In this document: in pieces, positions 1 to 8,768 of the stretch
Position numbering within the stretch: position 1 is the first letter of the stretch
Layout: every line of letters begins with the position of its first letter
DNA from: Slackia exigua ATCC 700122
GTDB taxonomy: Bacteria > Actinomycetota > Coriobacteriia > Coriobacteriales > Eggerthellaceae
Assembly: GCF_000162875.1 (NCBI RefSeq)
Contig: NZ_GG700631.1
Span: 591,277 to 655,276, forward strand
Direction: 5' to 3'
Length of the DNA: 64,000 nt
Translations under genes and position numbers: made by a program
The notes under the pieces: model-generated
What the model was told of the DNA's origin: nothing
Databases searched by the model: none
Seen by the model: only the letters and a program-made list of their open reading frames with translations

Positions 1-363
1 GAGCTGCAGCGGCGTATTCTCGAAGAGATCTCCGGCACCTGCATAAACGGTGCCGAACCACGTGTGCCGGGCACGCTCGATATATCGTTCGAGGGCGTTG
101 ACTCCGCCTCGCTCGTGGAGCTGCTCGACGAGCGAGGCGTATGCGCATCGGGCGGAAGCGCCTGTGCAAGCCGCGAGGGCGAACCCTCGCATGTGCTTAC
201 AGCGCTCGGGCTTTCTACCGAACGTGCCCAAGGCGCCCTGCGGTTCTCGCTTTCCGACGAAACCAGCGAGGCCGATATCGACCAGACCTTACGGATCCTG
301 AAAAGCTGCATTGATCAGCTGCGGAACTTCGGCCTTATCGACATCGCGCGTTTCCGGTCGTAA
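1..363 (+). CDS. Cysteine desulfurase (NifS/IscS-like), C-terminal part
   Basis: The frame is open from the window edge and ends at a TAA at 361-363, so only the last 120 residues are present. The segment SGGSACAS matches the active-site loop of class-V aminotransferase-fold cysteine desulfurases, whose cysteine carries the persulfide drawn from L-cysteine for Fe-S cluster and tRNA thiolation chemistry. The following HVLTALGL and GALRFSLSDETSEADID stretches fit the C-terminal small domain of NifS/IscS. The real start lies outside the window, so group and partners cannot be decided. A strong hairpin follows at 409-441, suggesting this gene ends its transcription unit. Confidence 0.88.
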   Translation, partial: ELQRRILEEISGTCINGAEPRVPGTLDISFEGVDSASLVELLDERGVCASGGSACASREGEPSHVLTALGLSTERAQGALRFSLSDETSEADIDQTLRILKSCIDQLRNFGLIDIARFRS

Positions 364-408
364 GGGGCTGCGTCCGACCCCCCTGCCCGCCACACGTCTC
401 TATCACGC

Positions 409-441
409 AAAGAGCCTGCCGCATTGCACGGCAGGCTCTTT
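409..441. terminator. Intrinsic terminator between convergent genes
   Basis: A perfect 13-bp inverted repeat (AAAGAGCCTGCCG and its complement) with a 7-nt loop lies between the end of the cysteine desulfurase and the end of the AOR gene on the other strand. The stem starts with AAA and ends in TTT, so it can serve both directions. Confidence 0.75.
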
Positions 442-530
442 CTGCACCCTGATGGCTTTCTGCCGCGCTTAAAGGCGCGGCGCCCCCGGATGCGGACGGC
501 ATGGGGGGCGTGCCGTCCGCAGGAGGTTCG

Positions 531-2645
531 CTAGAGCAGATTCTTGGACCGAAGGTCTTCCTTCACATCGGTCAGGTTGTACCCATCGAGGCATTCCGCA
601 GTGGGAGCGCCGGTCTTCTCGTCCCAGCCGAATTCCTTGTACACCATGGTAAGAGCGGTCTGGAAATCTTCCTTCTCCATTTTGTCGGTGCCGGCCGTGA
701 AGGGCTCGATATCGGGATCTTTCGTGAACGGCCACTCGGTGTAGACGTCGTGAACGTTGCGGAAGTCGCTCGTGCCCATGCCGCGCATCGTGTTGGCGCG
801 CTGCAGGGTCATGATGGCCGCACCGCGCTTGTAGAGCTCTTCGGTCGTAATGTCCTCGCCGGTCACGGCCTTGTAGAACTTCGCTTCCAAGTCCAGGTCG
901 CCGCGGTAGTCGCGGGACTTCGACGGGCTCATGGCCATCGGCCACACCCAGTTGCACAGCGTGAGCGAATCGTGCAGCACGTCGGTCACGATAGACCACC
1001 AGCAGAACCTCGCCTTGGACTCGTTCATGGGCGAGTAGTTCTTCGTCTCGTCGATGGCGTCTTCGCCGCCCCAGAGCTCGGCTGCGATTTCGCGCTTCTT
1101 CTCGATAGGCAGGCCGCAGCCTTGGAAGTTCACGGCGGAATGGATCATGTCGTCACGGTTGAACATCATGTTGTACACGGCGCCCACCTGGCCGAAGCAT
1201 TCGTGCGCATGGTGCACGGGCCAGCCGCGGTAGTTGATGAGGCAGCTCGCGGTTGTGTCGAACCATTCCATATCGTCCCAGCGTTCGCACCACACGATGT
1301 CGCCGTGCGCGATATAGCTCATCTCGTTGTCGTTCTGCGCGATGTGACGCAGGATCTTCACCATGATGGACGGATCGTTGTTCTTGAAGGCGTCCCAATC
1401 GAACAGGTCGTACTCCTCTTCGGGCAGCACGCGCTTGAAGATGCCCTTGGAAATGCAGTGCGCGATGTCGCGGTAGAGCTGCGCGTAGTTGCACCACAGG
1501 CCCAGATCGTCAACCGTGGAGCCGATGACCTGGTTCCAGATGACGCAGTCCTCGGAGTTGTCTTCGACCTGGGTGTTCTCGCCGAGGATCTTGATCATGT
1601 ACTTGAACGGGAAATTCGGCACGCAGGTGTTGCCCGTGATCTCGTAGCCGCCATGCTCGGCCGAACCGGGAATGCGCATGTCGGAATAGCAGTGGATCGG
1701 GCAGCTGTGGCAACCGTTCATCTTGATGGTGTACTTCTCGGCTTCGGGGCCGTCGTCCTTGGTCGTCTTCATGCAGCGATAGCCCACGGTGTTGAGCTCG
1801 CCGGGCTTCGGCTCGCCGGTCTCGATCGGATCGCCTTCGGCTTGCGCCCAGTACAGACCCTTGCGCGCGGTCCAACGGCTGCCCTTGTCGTAGAATTCCG
1901 CCCACTCCTGCTGGGTGGAAGGCACCACATGGTTGTTGTTCGAACCCACGATGCCGGAAATCATGTAGTCGGAAAGCGCGGCGACGACCTTCGGATGGGC
2001 CACGTTCACGCTGCCGTTGCCCTCGATGACGATGGCCTTGCATTTCTTCGAACCCAGAATGGAGCCCAGGCCGGCGCCTGCGGAATGATTGCGCGAATTG
2101 ATAAGGCAGGCGTACGGCAGCAGGTTTTCGCCGGCAGGCCCGATGGTGGCCACGCAGAAGCCGTTGCCTTCGCGACGGCACAGCGCCTCGGTGGCGGCAC
2201 GGGTCCCCATGCCCCATACGTCGGAAGCGTCTTCGATGCTGATCTGGTCGTCGAGGATCCTGATGTACACGGGCTTGTCGGAAGCGCCTTCGATGACGAG
2301 GGCGTCCCAGCCGGCCATCTTGAGCTTCGCGCCGATCATGCCGCCGCAGTGGGAATCCACGACCAGGTGGTCGGTGGTGAACGTCGACAGATGCGAGAAC
2401 GTGGTGCGGCCCGCCAAGGGCGTGCCCGATGCGGTAAGCGGGCCCACGGCCATGACCACTTTGCTTTCCGGGCTGAACGGATCGGTGCCTGCAGGCACTT
2501 CGTCATACATGATCTTATTCGCAAGACCCATGCCGCCCAGGAAATACTTGTATGGGTCGGTGGACTGGGTGGTGATCTCCCCCGTGGTCAGGTTCACGCG
2601 GGCTATCTTGCCCTGCCAGCCATAGGAGACGTTTTCGGTTTCCAT
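531..2645 (-). CDS. Aldehyde:ferredoxin oxidoreductase (tungsten-pterin, AOR family)
   Basis: A 704-residue protein with the AOR family layout: an N-terminal GWQGKIARVNL pterin-binding domain, glycine-rich turns (FLGGMGLANKI, GPLTASGTPLAGRT), then the [4Fe-4S] site CHSCPIHC at about residues 312-319 with a distant fourth cysteine at about 564 (SLTLCNW). Family members oxidise aldehydes to acids, or reduce acids, using a tungsten or molybdenum bispterin and ferredoxin; the substrate here cannot be read from sequence. The chosen ATG has GGAG seven bases upstream; an upstream in-frame TTG overlaps that ribosome site and is rejected. There is no signal peptide, so it is cytoplasmic. It is divergent from the iron-sulfur/molybdopterin operon beginning at 2907, with 261 bp between them. 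Confidence 0.9.
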   Translation of the reverse strand: METENVSYGWQGKIARVNLTTGEITTQSTDPYKYFLGGMGLANKIMYDEVPAGTDPFSPESKVVMAVGPLTASGTPLAGRTTFSHLSTFTTDHLVVDSHCGGMIGAKLKMAGWDALVIEGASDKPVYIRILDDQISIEDASDVWGMGTRAATEALCRREGNGFCVATIGPAGENLLPYACLINSRNHSAGAGLGSILGSKKCKAIVIEGNGSVNVAHPKVVAALSDYMISGIVGSNNNHVVPSTQQEWAEFYDKGSRWTARKGLYWAQAEGDPIETGEPKPGELNTVGYRCMKTTKDDGPEAEKYTIKMNGCHSCPIHCYSDMRIPGSAEHGGYEITGNTCVPNFPFKYMIKILGENTQVEDNSEDCVIWNQVIGSTVDDLGLWCNYAQLYRDIAHCISKGIFKRVLPEEEYDLFDWDAFKNNDPSIMVKILRHIAQNDNEMSYIAHGDIVWCERWDDMEWFDTTASCLINYRGWPVHHAHECFGQVGAVYNMMFNRDDMIHSAVNFQGCGLPIEKKREIAAELWGGEDAIDETKNYSPMNESKARFCWWSIVTDVLHDSLTLCNWVWPMAMSPSKSRDYRGDLDLEAKFYKAVTGEDITTEELYKRGAAIMTLQRANTMRGMGTSDFRNVHDVYTEWPFTKDPDIEPFTAGTDKMEKEDFQTALTMVYKEFGWDEKTGAPTAECLDGYNLTDVKEDLRSKNLL

Positions 2646-2906
2646 GTCTTTCTCCAAGTCTTTGCTGTGACATTGAAGCGTGCGTGCGAGGACATGTGTG
2701 CGATTGACCCCCTTATGCGGTCGATCCTAGTGTGCCCCATGGCCCGCCATGCGTGTACCTTGTTGTAGGGTATTGTGCATTCAACAGGACTTTTATCCCC
2801 ATTGAGGGGACATCCGCAGAGCGCATTCCCTCACTATGCGATGCGTGCGAAGCGTGCAAGGAATCGTGCGTCAATCGAAGAGAAGCGCAAAAAGGAGGGA
2901 CTCTCG

Positions 2907-3620
2907 ATGGACGAGAAGGGGGAAACGATTCTGTCTGGAGAGCCGCAGGCCGAACCTGCTGCCAAGGAATCACCCAAGGAATTCACCCGCCGTCAAGTCG
3001 TCGCCGGGGGCGTCGGCATCGGCCTCATCGGCCTCATCGCCGGCGGCGCATTGGCGAAATGGGGCGTCGTCGAAGATACGATCGCGCGCGGCCAGGTGGC
3101 CGTCGACGTGACGCCGACCAAGCTCATCGTGACCGATCGCGCCCGGTGCTCGGGCTGCCAGCGATGCGAGCTCATGTGCTCGCTGCGCAACGACGGCCGC
3201 GCATGCCAGGCCACTGCGCGCGTGCGCGTGTGGCAGAACTACAACTACGGCGAAGGTTCGAACGGCCCTGACGGAATCTACCGCAACTGCCAGTTCACCG
3301 TCGAGCACTGCAAGCAGTGCAAGGAAGCCGCCTGCATGAGGAACTGTCCGGTGCACGCGATCTACGCCGATCCCAAAACCGGCGCGCGCGTGGTCGATAC
3401 CGACGCATGCATCGGCTGCGGGCTGTGCCACGAAGCATGCCCGTGGAATATGCCGCAGATCGATCCGGCCAGCGGCAAATCCACGAAGTGCATCGCGTGC
3501 GGCCGCTGCGCCGTGCAATGCCCCAACGGGGCCATCAAGTTCGTCGATTGGCAAGACATCGCCCAAGAGGCGATCGACAAGGGAATCGTCCGCACGGCGA
3601 CGCTGTTCCCCGAGGATTAA
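2907..3620 (+). CDS. Tat-exported polyferredoxin subunit, four [4Fe-4S] sites
   Basis: A 237-residue protein. The start follows AGGAGG by about nine bases. The N-terminus has a twin-arginine pair (FTRRQVV, residues 26-32) followed by a hydrophobic Gly/Ile/Leu segment, so it is probably exported or membrane-anchored through Tat. Four cysteine clusters follow: CSGCQRCELMC from residue 81, CKQCKEAACMRNCP, CIGCGLCHEACP and CIACGRCAVQCP. This resembles the electron-transfer (beta) subunits of molybdopterin oxidoreductases. It is the first gene of an apparent operon with the molybdopterin enzyme (39 bp downstream), a second ferredoxin-like subunit and an NrfD-type membrane subunit. Having two polyferredoxin subunits in one operon is slightly unusual; this one might instead serve the divergent AOR. 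Confidence 0.83.
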   Translation: MDEKGETILSGEPQAEPAAKESPKEFTRRQVVAGGVGIGLIGLIAGGALAKWGVVEDTIARGQVAVDVTPTKLIVTDRARCSGCQRCELMCSLRNDGRACQATARVRVWQNYNYGEGSNGPDGIYRNCQFTVEHCKQCKEAACMRNCPVHAIYADPKTGARVVDTDACIGCGLCHEACPWNMPQIDPASGKSTKCIACGRCAVQCPNGAIKFVDWQDIAQEAIDKGIVRTATLFPED

Positions 3621-3659
3621 CCTCGCGACCGATTCGACTTGCTTGAGAAAGGACGCATC

Positions 3660-5822
3660 ATGGACGACATGATGACGAGGCGAGGATTCCTCGCCGCGGG
3701 TGCCAGCTGCGCGGCATTGGCCGCTCTGGGCACCTCGACGGGCTGTTCTTCCTCGCAACCTGAGTCCTCGGATTCAGATGATCTGGCCACATACACGACG
3801 GCGACGCTGTGCGCGGGCTGCGCGAACGCATGCGGCATCGAAGCATGGGTGCGCGACGAGGAGCTGTGGCGCTTCATGGGCGCCGAAGGCCATCCGCATT
3901 CCGGCGGATACCTGTGCGGCCGCGGGCAGGGACTGCCATCGCTCACGACTTCCGAAGACCGCGTGCTCGAACCCCTGAAGGCTGACGGCAAGGGCGGCTT
4001 CACGAACGTAAGCTGGGACGATGCGCTTGCCGATATCGCCGACCATATATCCGGCGCCGATGGAAAGACGGCATTGTTCCAAGACGGCCGCGCAACCGAT
4101 GCGTGGTATGCCAAGCGTTTCATGGCAGCCGTGGGTTCGCCGAATTACTTCGACGATTCCGCGCTCGTGAACGCCGACATCGATGCGGCGTATACAGCGC
4201 TTTTGGGTGCCACGCCGGTGTTCGACACGGCAAATTCGAAATACACCGTCGTGCTCGATGCAAGCGGCGACGAGACGGTTCGCCCTGCCGAGGTGGAGAA
4301 ATTCGCGAAGGCGCGCGAAAACGGCGGATCCGTGGTGGCCGTCGATCCCCGCTATGCGGGCGCAGATATGCTCGCCGACGAATGGGTTGCCGTGCGCCCC
4401 GGCTCTGAGCTGGCATTCTTGCTGGGCATCATGGGCAAGGTGGCGCTCGAGGGCACCTTCGACGCGGACTTCGTCGCGCGCTATGGCGAAGGCTTCGAAG
4501 AATTCCGCGGCGCGATGCTGCGCTACACGCCCGCATGGGCCGCCGAGCAATGCGGCGTCGCGGAACACGCGGTGCACGCCGCCGCGCAAGGCCTTGTGAA
4601 GGCCGCTCCGCATTGCCACGTGGATATTCGCCCGGGCATGCTTCTGGGCTGCGGCTATGCGACGAGCTTCGAAACGGTTCGCTGCGCGGTGCTGCTCAAC
4701 GCCATGCTCGGCGCGGTGAACCAGACAGGCGGCATGTTCCTCGCGAAGATTCCCGCGATCGACGAGAGCGTCTTCGAGAACGCCCCGTTCACGAAGGTCA
4801 CCGCCGCAGGCGAAAGCATCGCTCAGACAGACGGTCTCAGCGTCGCGAGCTGCCAAGAAGCCCTGGAAGCCGCCGCGAAGGGAGGCGCAGACGTCGCTCT
4901 GTTCGTGGAGTGCGATCCTGCGGCCGACTGGCCCGATTCCGCGAAGGTGGAAGAAGACCTCGACAACATCGGCTTCAAGGTGGTCGTCGACTCCGTGCTC
5001 ACCGAAACCGCGCACAAGGCCGACTACGTGCTGCCCGCTGCAACGTACCTTGAGGCGGAGAGCGTGGTCGCTCCCGTTGCCGCCGCGTGGTCGCTTGCCG
5101 AGAAGCGCAACCGGGTGGTGGCGCCCGCAGGCGAAGCGCGCGCCGTGCATCGGATTTTCACCGACCTGGCGACGGCATGCGGCAAGGGCGACGATTTCGC
5201 CTTCGGGCTCGACGACGTGAACGATGCGCTGTGCAAGGCATACGGCGTTACGCTCGACGGCCTGAAAGATACCGCATGCTGCGCCATCCCGAACGCTGCC
5301 GTGCATGCGGGCGACGCGCCTGCCATCGGCACCGAATCGGGCAGGATCCCGTTCGCAGGCGACGCGTTCGCGCAGGCGGGCTTGGATCGCGTTCCCCGAT
5401 ATACCGACCCCGAGACGGCGCCGGACGACGGCATGCCGCGCCTTATCACGGGTGCCCAGAGCATGCAGATGCGCACCTATACCGCCGATGCCGAAATGAT
5501 CGCGGCGTTCGCGAAGGACATGGCGGCCCAGCGCGCATGGCTCAATCCGCAGACGGCAGATGGCCTCGGCATCGCCGACGGCGACGAGGCCGAGCTTTCC
5601 ACCTCCGCGGGCACGATTCGCGTGAAGGTGCGCGTGACCGACCTCATCAGCCCCGAAGCGGTGTATGTGCCTCCTCACTATGGCATCGGCTCGAAGGAGA
5701 TGACGCACGCTGCCGGATTCGGCGCAAGCGTGTGGGACATCGTGCCGCGCGCACGCGAAGCCGCGACCGGCGCGGGCATGGTATGCGAGACGCCCGTCGA
5801 GATCAGGAAGGTCGGTGCATAG
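3660..5822 (+). CDS. Molybdopterin oxidoreductase catalytic subunit, Tat lipoprotein (DMSO reductase family)
   Basis: A 720-residue catalytic subunit. The ATG follows GAAAGGA. Residues 6-29 form a Tat signal (TRRGFLAAG) ending in a lipobox-like GTSTGC, so the mature enzyme is probably an outward-facing lipoprotein. C51, C54, C58 and a fourth cysteine near residue 86 (YLCGRG) bind one [4Fe-4S] cluster. The C-terminal MGD-binding domain is present (LITGAQSMQMRTYT, VYVPPHYG). In the region where the family usually supplies a Cys, Ser or Asp ligand to the metal (after GSPNYF), I see no clear Cys; the exact ligand and hence the substrate are undetermined. Together with the genes at 5826 and 6376 it forms a standard catalytic/ferredoxin/NrfD membrane reductase or dehydrogenase. 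Confidence 0.87.
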   Translation: MDDMMTRRGFLAAGASCAALAALGTSTGCSSSQPESSDSDDLATYTTATLCAGCANACGIEAWVRDEELWRFMGAEGHPHSGGYLCGRGQGLPSLTTSEDRVLEPLKADGKGGFTNVSWDDALADIADHISGADGKTALFQDGRATDAWYAKRFMAAVGSPNYFDDSALVNADIDAAYTALLGATPVFDTANSKYTVVLDASGDETVRPAEVEKFAKARENGGSVVAVDPRYAGADMLADEWVAVRPGSELAFLLGIMGKVALEGTFDADFVARYGEGFEEFRGAMLRYTPAWAAEQCGVAEHAVHAAAQGLVKAAPHCHVDIRPGMLLGCGYATSFETVRCAVLLNAMLGAVNQTGGMFLAKIPAIDESVFENAPFTKVTAAGESIAQTDGLSVASCQEALEAAAKGGADVALFVECDPAADWPDSAKVEEDLDNIGFKVVVDSVLTETAHKADYVLPAATYLEAESVVAPVAAAWSLAEKRNRVVAPAGEARAVHRIFTDLATACGKGDDFAFGLDDVNDALCKAYGVTLDGLKDTACCAIPNAAVHAGDAPAIGTESGRIPFAGDAFAQAGLDRVPRYTDPETAPDDGMPRLITGAQSMQMRTYTADAEMIAAFAKDMAAQRAWLNPQTADGLGIADGDEAELSTSAGTIRVKVRVTDLISPEAVYVPPHYGIGSKEMTHAAGFGASVWDIVPRAREAATGAGMVCETPVEIRKVGA

Positions 5823-5825
5823 GCT

Positions 5826-6365
5826 ATGGCCCGATACGGAATGGTGATCGACACGACCAAGTGCATCGGCTGCGGCGCCTGTCGCTTGGCGTGCCAGAAC
5901 CAGAACGACGTGCCTGCGAGCATGCCGTTCGTGAAATTTTCCGAAGCCGAATCGGGAACGTACCCCACGGCTTCCTTGCAGGTGATTCCTTCGCAATGCA
6001 TGCATTGCGAAGACGCGCCGTGCCAGACGGTCTGCCCCACGGGCGCGACGTATACCAACGAAGACGGCATCGTGTGCATCGACCACGGCCGCTGCATCGG
6101 ATGCAAATACTGCATGGCGGCGTGCCCGTACCGGGCGCGCGTGGTCGACGAACGCACAGGCTCGGTCGACAAATGCCGGTTCTGCACCGTGAGCGCGCTG
6201 CATGGCACCGAGATGTCGACCTGCGTGACCGCGTGCCCGGCAGGCGTGCGTACGTTCGGCGACCTGGACGATCCGGATTCGGATGTGTCCAGGATGCTCG
6301 CCGCGACGCATGCGACCCCTCTTCTGGGCGATGCGACCAAATCGAAGATCTTCTACGTAAGGTAG
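5826..6365 (+). CDS. DmsB-like 4Fe-4S electron transfer subunit
   Basis: A 179-residue protein starting three bases after the stop of the molybdopterin subunit. It has the four-cluster pattern of DmsB/NrfC/PsrB proteins: CIGCGACRLACQ near the N-terminus, CMHCEDAPCQTVCP, CIGCKYCMAACPY, and a final split cluster made of CRFC and CVTACP. It would wire electrons between the NrfD-like membrane quinone subunit encoded next and the catalytic subunit. It lacks a signal peptide, as usual for this family, whose members travel through Tat with the catalytic subunit. Confidence 0.92.
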   Translation: MARYGMVIDTTKCIGCGACRLACQNQNDVPASMPFVKFSEAESGTYPTASLQVIPSQCMHCEDAPCQTVCPTGATYTNEDGIVCIDHGRCIGCKYCMAACPYRARVVDERTGSVDKCRFCTVSALHGTEMSTCVTACPAGVRTFGDLDDPDSDVSRMLAATHATPLLGDATKSKIFYVR

Positions 6366-6375
6366 GTGGGCGAAT

Positions 6376-7257
6376 ATGTCATTCGAACCGGTTTGGGGCG
6401 CACCTATTGCGTGGTACCTCTTCCTTGCAGGCTTGGGCGGCGGCGCGTTCATCGCGTCGGCGTTCCTGCGATTCAAGCATCCCGAAGCCGAAGGAATGCG
6501 TTTCGCAGGGCATATCATCGCGCCTGCGGTGGTGATCGTCGGCCTGTTCTTGCTGATGTTCGACGCGGAAGCGGGTTTGCATAACCCGCTGCGCTTCGCG
6601 CTGCTCCTGCATAACCCGCTTTCAGTTATGACCTGGGGCGTCGTGTTCTTGGCGGCATTCGTGCTCATCGCGCTCGTCGCGCTTCTGCTCGACTGCCTGA
6701 AAAAGCGCGTGCCCGCATGGCTTGAAATCGCGGGCGTCGTGTTCGCGGTTTGCGTGGGCGCATACACGGGAGCTTTGCTTGGCGTATGCCGAACGTTCCC
6801 CTTGTGGAACAATGCGCTGCTGCCCGTTCTGTTCTTGGTTTCGGCGGTTTCGACGGGCATGTCTTCGGTGCTGCTCGTAGGCGCGCTGAAGTTCCCGGAG
6901 GAGTTCGATGAGGCGGGCGTGCTCAAGAAGTTCCACTACGTCTTCCCGATCGTCGAGATCGTGCTGGTGGCTTCGCTGTGCTTCATCACGAGCTACAACT
7001 CGGTCGCGGGCGCGCAATCGGTTGCAAGCCTCGTATGCGGCAGCTGGGCGCCCGTGTTCTGGATCGGTTTCATCGTGGTGGGCCTTGCGGCGCCCTCGGC
7101 GGTCGAGACGTGGCTGCTGTTCATCGCCAAGCCCGCGTTCGAGGAAACTCCCCCGGCGCACTACATAGGCGCTGCTGCGGATGCGGGCGTGCTTATCGGC
7201 GGCTTCCTGCTGCGTTTCCTCATCGTGATGGCAGCAGTGCCTGTGCCGTTGACGTAG
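6376..7257 (+). CDS. NrfD/PsrC-family membrane quinone subunit
   Basis: A 293-residue integral membrane protein with about eight hydrophobic segments. It starts 11 bp after the ferredoxin gene. The opening PVWGAPIAWYLFLAGLGGGAF is typical of NrfD/DmsC/PsrC subunits, which exchange electrons with menaquinone in complex-iron-sulfur-molybdoenzymes. It is the last gene of the operon begun at 2907; a strong hairpin follows at 7278-7343. Confidence 0.9.
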   Translation: MSFEPVWGAPIAWYLFLAGLGGGAFIASAFLRFKHPEAEGMRFAGHIIAPAVVIVGLFLLMFDAEAGLHNPLRFALLLHNPLSVMTWGVVFLAAFVLIALVALLLDCLKKRVPAWLEIAGVVFAVCVGAYTGALLGVCRTFPLWNNALLPVLFLVSAVSTGMSSVLLVGALKFPEEFDEAGVLKKFHYVFPIVEIVLVASLCFITSYNSVAGAQSVASLVCGSWAPVFWIGFIVVGLAAPSAVETWLLFIAKPAFEETPPAHYIGAAADAGVLIGGFLLRFLIVMAAVPVPLT

Positions 7258-7277
7258 AGGCATCGAAGACCGCATCG

Positions 7278-7351
7278 GGGCGGCCGAAGGAGGCGAAAGG
7301 CCGGCGGGAATGTCCGCTCGGCCGCCGCTTCCTTCGGCCGCCCTGCGTTTT
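7278..7351 (+). terminator. Terminator-like hairpin after the respiratory operon
   Basis: A 14-bp perfect stem (GGGCGGCCGAAGGA at 7278-7291 pairing with 7330-7343) encloses a GC-rich loop and is followed by TGCGTTTT. It lies 20 bp after the NrfD-like gene. Confidence 0.6.
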
Positions 7352-7429
7352 GCTCGGCAGCGCGAACAAGAAGGATCGAACGTCGCCCCTAACCGATGAA
7401 GGTGATGCTCGACGATATCTTCTCGAACC

Positions 7430-7473
7430 TTGACACACGGATATAGCACTGATATATATCAGTGCTATATCCG
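7430..7473 (+). promoter_or_regulatory. Promoter overlapped by a perfect 36-bp palindromic operator
   Basis: Positions 7438-7473 are a perfect palindrome; each half is CGGATATAGCACTGATAT or its complement. A consensus -35 TTGACA (7430-7435) sits just upstream, and after a 17-bp spacer a -10-like TATATA (7453-7458) lies at the palindrome centre. The TetR gene starts at 7511. Position and symmetry make this the likely operator of that TetR protein, repressing itself and the ECF transporter downstream. Confidence 0.8.
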
Positions 7474-7510
7474 TAGCGGACGTCCGCAAAGAGAGAGGCG
7501 CGATCGAACC

Positions 7511-8128
7511 ATGGCCGAATTGAGCGCGACGCAGAAGAAGATTCTCGCGGTCGGCAAGGAAGAATTCCTCGAGCATGGTTTCAAGGGCGCCTCACTTCGT
7601 GCCATCGTGAAGAAGGCAGGGTTCACCCAAGGCGCCTTCTACGGATACTACCCGAGCAAAGAGGCGCTGTTCGAAGCCCTTGCCGGACCCGCTGCCGATA
7701 ACCTGATCGATCAGTTCAAAGCGGCCCAGGATGCGCACTTCGACCTCATACCCGACGATCGCGCGGCGGAAAGCCGCAGCCTGTCGACGGAATACCTCCT
7801 GCATTTCGTGAACTACGTCTACGACAACTTCGATGCGTTCAAGCTGGTGCTGTGCTGCTCGGACGGCACCCGTTTCTCCTCCTACGTGCACGACTTGGTA
7901 GAGCTTGACGTGGACCAGACCGAACGTTACTACGGCCGGCTTCGCGAGCAGGGGAAGATCGAAGGCGAGGTCGACCATGACCTGCACCACATGATCACGA
8001 GCGCCTACTTCACGGCGGTATTCGAGACCGTCGTCCACGATATGACGCGCGAACGGGCCCTCGAATACGTCCAGCAGCTGGCCGCATTCTTCAACAGCGG
8101 ATGGGAAGGGCTGATCAGACTCACGTAA
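7511..8128 (+). CDS. TetR-family regulator of the ECF transporter unit
   Basis: A 205-residue protein with an N-terminal TetR helix-turn-helix (GASLRAIVKKAGFTQGAFYG, roughly residues 27-46) and a ligand-binding C-terminal domain. The ATG is chosen because the alternative upstream frame runs back through the operator/promoter region. The ECF S-component gene begins 39 bp downstream on the same strand, so regulator and transporter are probably cotranscribed from the palindrome-covered promoter. The ligand is unknown; by position it could be the molecule carried by the transporter. Confidence 0.9.
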   Translation: MAELSATQKKILAVGKEEFLEHGFKGASLRAIVKKAGFTQGAFYGYYPSKEALFEALAGPAADNLIDQFKAAQDAHFDLIPDDRAAESRSLSTEYLLHFVNYVYDNFDAFKLVLCCSDGTRFSSYVHDLVELDVDQTERYYGRLREQGKIEGEVDHDLHHMITSAYFTAVFETVVHDMTRERALEYVQQLAAFFNSGWEGLIRLT

Positions 8129-8167
8129 CACGCGCCGACCGTCCATACCCGAAAGAAAGGACCCCGC

Positions 8168-8767
8168 ATGAACGATGGCAGATGGACGATCAGGGACGTC
8201 ATCTCCACGGTGCTCATCAGCATGCTGATGATCGTCATCCAAATCGCGATCAACCTCGTGTGCATGCCCAACGACTTCGTGAGCATGGTGCTGTCGACGT
8301 CGTTCTCCGCGTTCGCATGCGGCGTGGTGTACGTGCTCCTGGCGACGCGCGTGGGCAAGCACGGCTGCACGCTTATATACGCCACCATGGTGGGCATCGC
8401 CTACCTGATATCAGGAAACTGGTATCTGGCCCCCTGGTTCATCCTCGTAGGCGTCATCTCCGAACTCATCCTGATCAAGCAGGATGCGTATCAGGACACT
8501 CGAAAGGTCATCGCCTCGTGGTCCGTCAACGGGCTTCTGCACCAAGGCACCAACTTCCTTCCCATCCTGTTCTTCTGGGATACGTACTACGCCTTCGCCA
8601 TGAAATCGGGCATGGAGCAGGGCTACGTGGATGCCTACCTGCACTACTATACCGACCCGTTCTGGATTACGTTCATCGTGCTATTCACCCTGGTCCTGGC
8701 GTTTCTCGGCGCAGTCGTCGGCACGCGGCTCGTGCGCGCGCATTTCAAGAAGGCAGGCGTGCTGTAA
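8168..8767 (+). CDS. ECF transporter S component, MptD/Trep_Strep type
   Basis: A 199-residue membrane protein with about five to six hydrophobic helices, preceded by AAAGGA. Its sequence style (N-terminal WTIRDVISTVLISMLMIVIQ, long central helices, C-terminal RLVRAHFKKAGVL) matches the conserved integral membrane family described as Trep_Strep or MptD, treated as the substrate-binding S unit of energy-coupling-factor importers. The immediately following genes encode the T unit and a double ATPase, giving a complete group-I ECF cassette. The substrate is not deducible. Confidence 0.82.
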   Translation: MNDGRWTIRDVISTVLISMLMIVIQIAINLVCMPNDFVSMVLSTSFSAFACGVVYVLLATRVGKHGCTLIYATMVGIAYLISGNWYLAPWFILVGVISELILIKQDAYQDTRKVIASWSVNGLLHQGTNFLPILFFWDTYYAFAMKSGMEQGYVDAYLHYYTDPFWITFIVLFTLVLAFLGAVVGTRLVRAHFKKAGVL

Positions 8768-8768
8768 G

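Noticed and set aside
501-2768. 755-codon frame opposite the AOR gene
   Set aside because: Antisense shadow with His/Val/Arg-rich composition; the opposite strand has intact AOR motifs.
3774-6926. Very long open frame (1050 codons) opposite the molybdopterin operon
   Set aside because: It is antisense to three clearly recognised genes, has the His/Arg/Ala bias of GC-rich shadow frames and no domain.
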